Below, piece after piece: positions 14,781 to 15,624 of a stretch of DNA of 15,624 nucleotides. The stretch is from an uncultured Oscillospiraceae bacterium (GTDB lineage: Bacteria; Bacillota; Clostridia; Oscillospirales; Oscillospiraceae), in NCBI GenBank assembly GCA_905205085.1, contig CAJLCG010000056.1, forward strand, positions 1 to 15,624, given 5' to 3'. The notes beneath the pieces were generated by a model, which was given only the letters and a program-made list of their open reading frames with translations, made no database searches and was not told the DNA's origin. Both the position numbers and the translations under genes were made by a program. The number at the start of each line of letters is the position of its first letter. Positions within the stretch are counted from its first letter, which is position 1.

Positions 14781-14792
14781 CTCACTGATTCT

Positions 14793-14831
14793 GCTCCTGC
14801 TGGAGTGAAACCTCCGGCGGGGGCATTTTTT
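14793..14831 (+). terminator. intrinsic terminator after the M18 gene
   Basis: GCTCCTGCTGGAG (14793-14805) pairs with CTCCGGCGGGGGC (14812-14824) over 13 bp, including three G-U pairs in RNA, with a 6-base loop TGAAAC. One A and six T (14826-14831) follow. It closes the transcript that contains coaE and the aminopeptidase gene. Confidence 0.9.
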
Positions 14832-14882
14832 GTTTATTTCGTTCCAATTCGGTCATCCTAACCCTGGGAAAGGAGCGGACGT

Positions 14883-15593
14883 ATGGACGAAAATAAAGAG
14901 TTGCAGGACACGACCCCGGAGACCACGAAGGAGGAAAACCCTATTTTGGAGTATGGCTCCTCCATCATCCAGACCAGTAAAGGCACGGTCCACGTGCTGA
15001 CCATCGTGGGCCAGGTGGAGGGCCATCAGGTGCTGCCCCCCAGCAGCAAGAGCACCAAATATGAGCACGTGATGCCCCTGCTGGCCATGGTGGAGGAGAG
15101 CGAGGCCATCGACGGGCTTCTGGTGCTGCTGAACACGGTGGGCGGCGACGTGGAGGCAGGCCTCGGCATTGCCGAGCTCATTGCCGGTATGTCCAAGCCC
15201 ACCGTCTCCCTGGTGCTGGGGGGCGGGCACTCCATCGGGGTGCCTCTGGCGGTGTCGGCCAAGCGGTCATTCATCGCTCCCTCGGCGGCCATGACCATCC
15301 ACCCAGTGCGTCTCAACGGCCTGGTGATCGGGGTGCCCCAGACCTTCTATTACTTTGAGCGGGTCCAGGAGCGCATTACCCAGTTTGTCACCGCCAACAG
15401 CAAAATCAAGCGGGAGACCTTCACCGAGCTGATGCTGAAGACCGGCGAGCTGGCCGCTGACGTGGGCAGTGTGATCTACGGCCAGGAGGCTGTCGAATTA
15501 GGGCTGATCGACGAAATTGGCGGTTTGGCCTCGGCTCTGGACTGCCTGCACGGAATGATCCGGGAGCGGCGCACCCAGGAAAAGCCATCATAA
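14883..15593 (+). CDS. tepA: TepA-like ClpP-family serine protease
   Basis: A 236-residue member of the ClpP/crotonase superfamily, closest to B. subtilis TepA (YmfB), a cytosolic ClpP-like protein linked to protein export and to spore outgrowth or spore-protein degradation. A polar N-terminus of about 20 residues precedes the core. The putative catalytic triad is S117 in GGGHSIGVPLAVSA, H140 in MTIHPVRLNGLVIGVPQTF and D193 in AADVGSVIYGQEAVELG; the ClpP fold ending GLIDEIGG is intact. AAAGGAG (14869-14875) lies seven bases before the ATG. It follows a terminator, so it must have its own promoter in 14832-14868, but I see no clear match there. In many sporulating Firmicutes this gene precedes ftsK/spoIIIE. 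Confidence 0.9.
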   Translation: MDENKELQDTTPETTKEENPILEYGSSIIQTSKGTVHVLTIVGQVEGHQVLPPSSKSTKYEHVMPLLAMVEESEAIDGLLVLLNTVGGDVEAGLGIAELIAGMSKPTVSLVLGGGHSIGVPLAVSAKRSFIAPSAAMTIHPVRLNGLVIGVPQTFYYFERVQERITQFVTANSKIKRETFTELMLKTGELAADVGSVIYGQEAVELGLIDEIGGLASALDCLHGMIRERRTQEKPS

Positions 15594-15624
15594 GGAAGAA
15601 CTTCGGCGCTTTGGCGGCAGCAGG
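15594..15624 (+). other. possible start of the next gene, cut by the window end
   Basis: TTG at 15611 begins an open frame reading M-A-A-A to the window end, with AAGGAAG (15592-15598) 12 bases upstream, a little too far for a good site. From common gene order the next gene may encode an FtsK/SpoIIIE translocase, but 14 coding bases cannot show this. Confidence 0.15.

Noticed and set aside
13187..14785. 532-residue open frame on the minus strand
   Set aside because: It mirrors the M18 aminopeptidase gene, which has all metal ligands and a near-ideal ribosome site on the + strand.

Overview
The window looks like a chromosomal segment from a high-GC anaerobic gut Firmicute, probably Oscillospiraceae of the Flavonifractor/Pseudoflavonifractor/Intestinimonas type. 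This is inference. It rests on GC-rich codon use with strong GGAGG-type ribosome sites, a DUF1858 redox-disulfide protein, a TrmK-Nif3 pair, and a TepA-type ClpP-like protein of the kind found in sporulating Firmicutes. I cannot name the species. All genes are on the + strand and tightly packed. No stretch above 300 bases lacks a gene, and I see no tRNA, rRNA, CRISPR array, insertion sequence or phage gene.

Layout. (1) 2-787: the 3' part of a gene for a helix-turn-helix (HTH) regulator with membrane segments. (2) 777-1093: a one-gene unit for a 67-aa DUF1858 protein, with its own promoter and a very strong terminator. (3) 1109-3191: a flavodoxin-fold reductase with a four-cysteine motif, then trmK (tRNA m1A22 methyltransferase) and a Nif3-like metal protein; neighbouring coding regions overlap. 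(4) 3226-8353: a promoter, then ddl and murF (last cytoplasmic steps of peptidoglycan precursor synthesis), a two-domain ABC-F ATPase and a membrane-anchored YdcF/SanA-type protein. (5) 8386-11438: prfA (release factor 1), an unrecognised acidic 85-aa protein, a phosphoglycolate-phosphatase-like HAD hydrolase, and a long-form threonylcarbamoyl-AMP synthase. (6) 11440-13296: two hairpins, then two tandem HTH-plus-membrane regulator genes. The second runs in frame, with no stop, into a complete dephospho-CoA kinase (CoaE). (7) 13319-14831: an M18 aminopeptidase gene, a cluster of small dyads and an intrinsic terminator. (8) 14883-15593: a TepA-like ClpP-family gene; the next gene is cut off by the window end.

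Most of the genes are housekeeping: translation and tRNA modification (trmK, prfA, tsaC, ABC-F), cell wall (ddl, murF, YdcF-like), CoA synthesis (coaE) and peptide turnover (M18, TepA). The unusual element is region 6. A duplicated HTH-membrane cassette sits just upstream of coaE and has captured it in one open frame, giving a predicted 391-aa DNA-binding, membrane-spanning CoA kinase. An in-frame GTG preceded by a good ribosome site at the domain junction could also yield free CoaE, so the locus may make one fused protein, two overlapping products, or only the kinase from the internal start.
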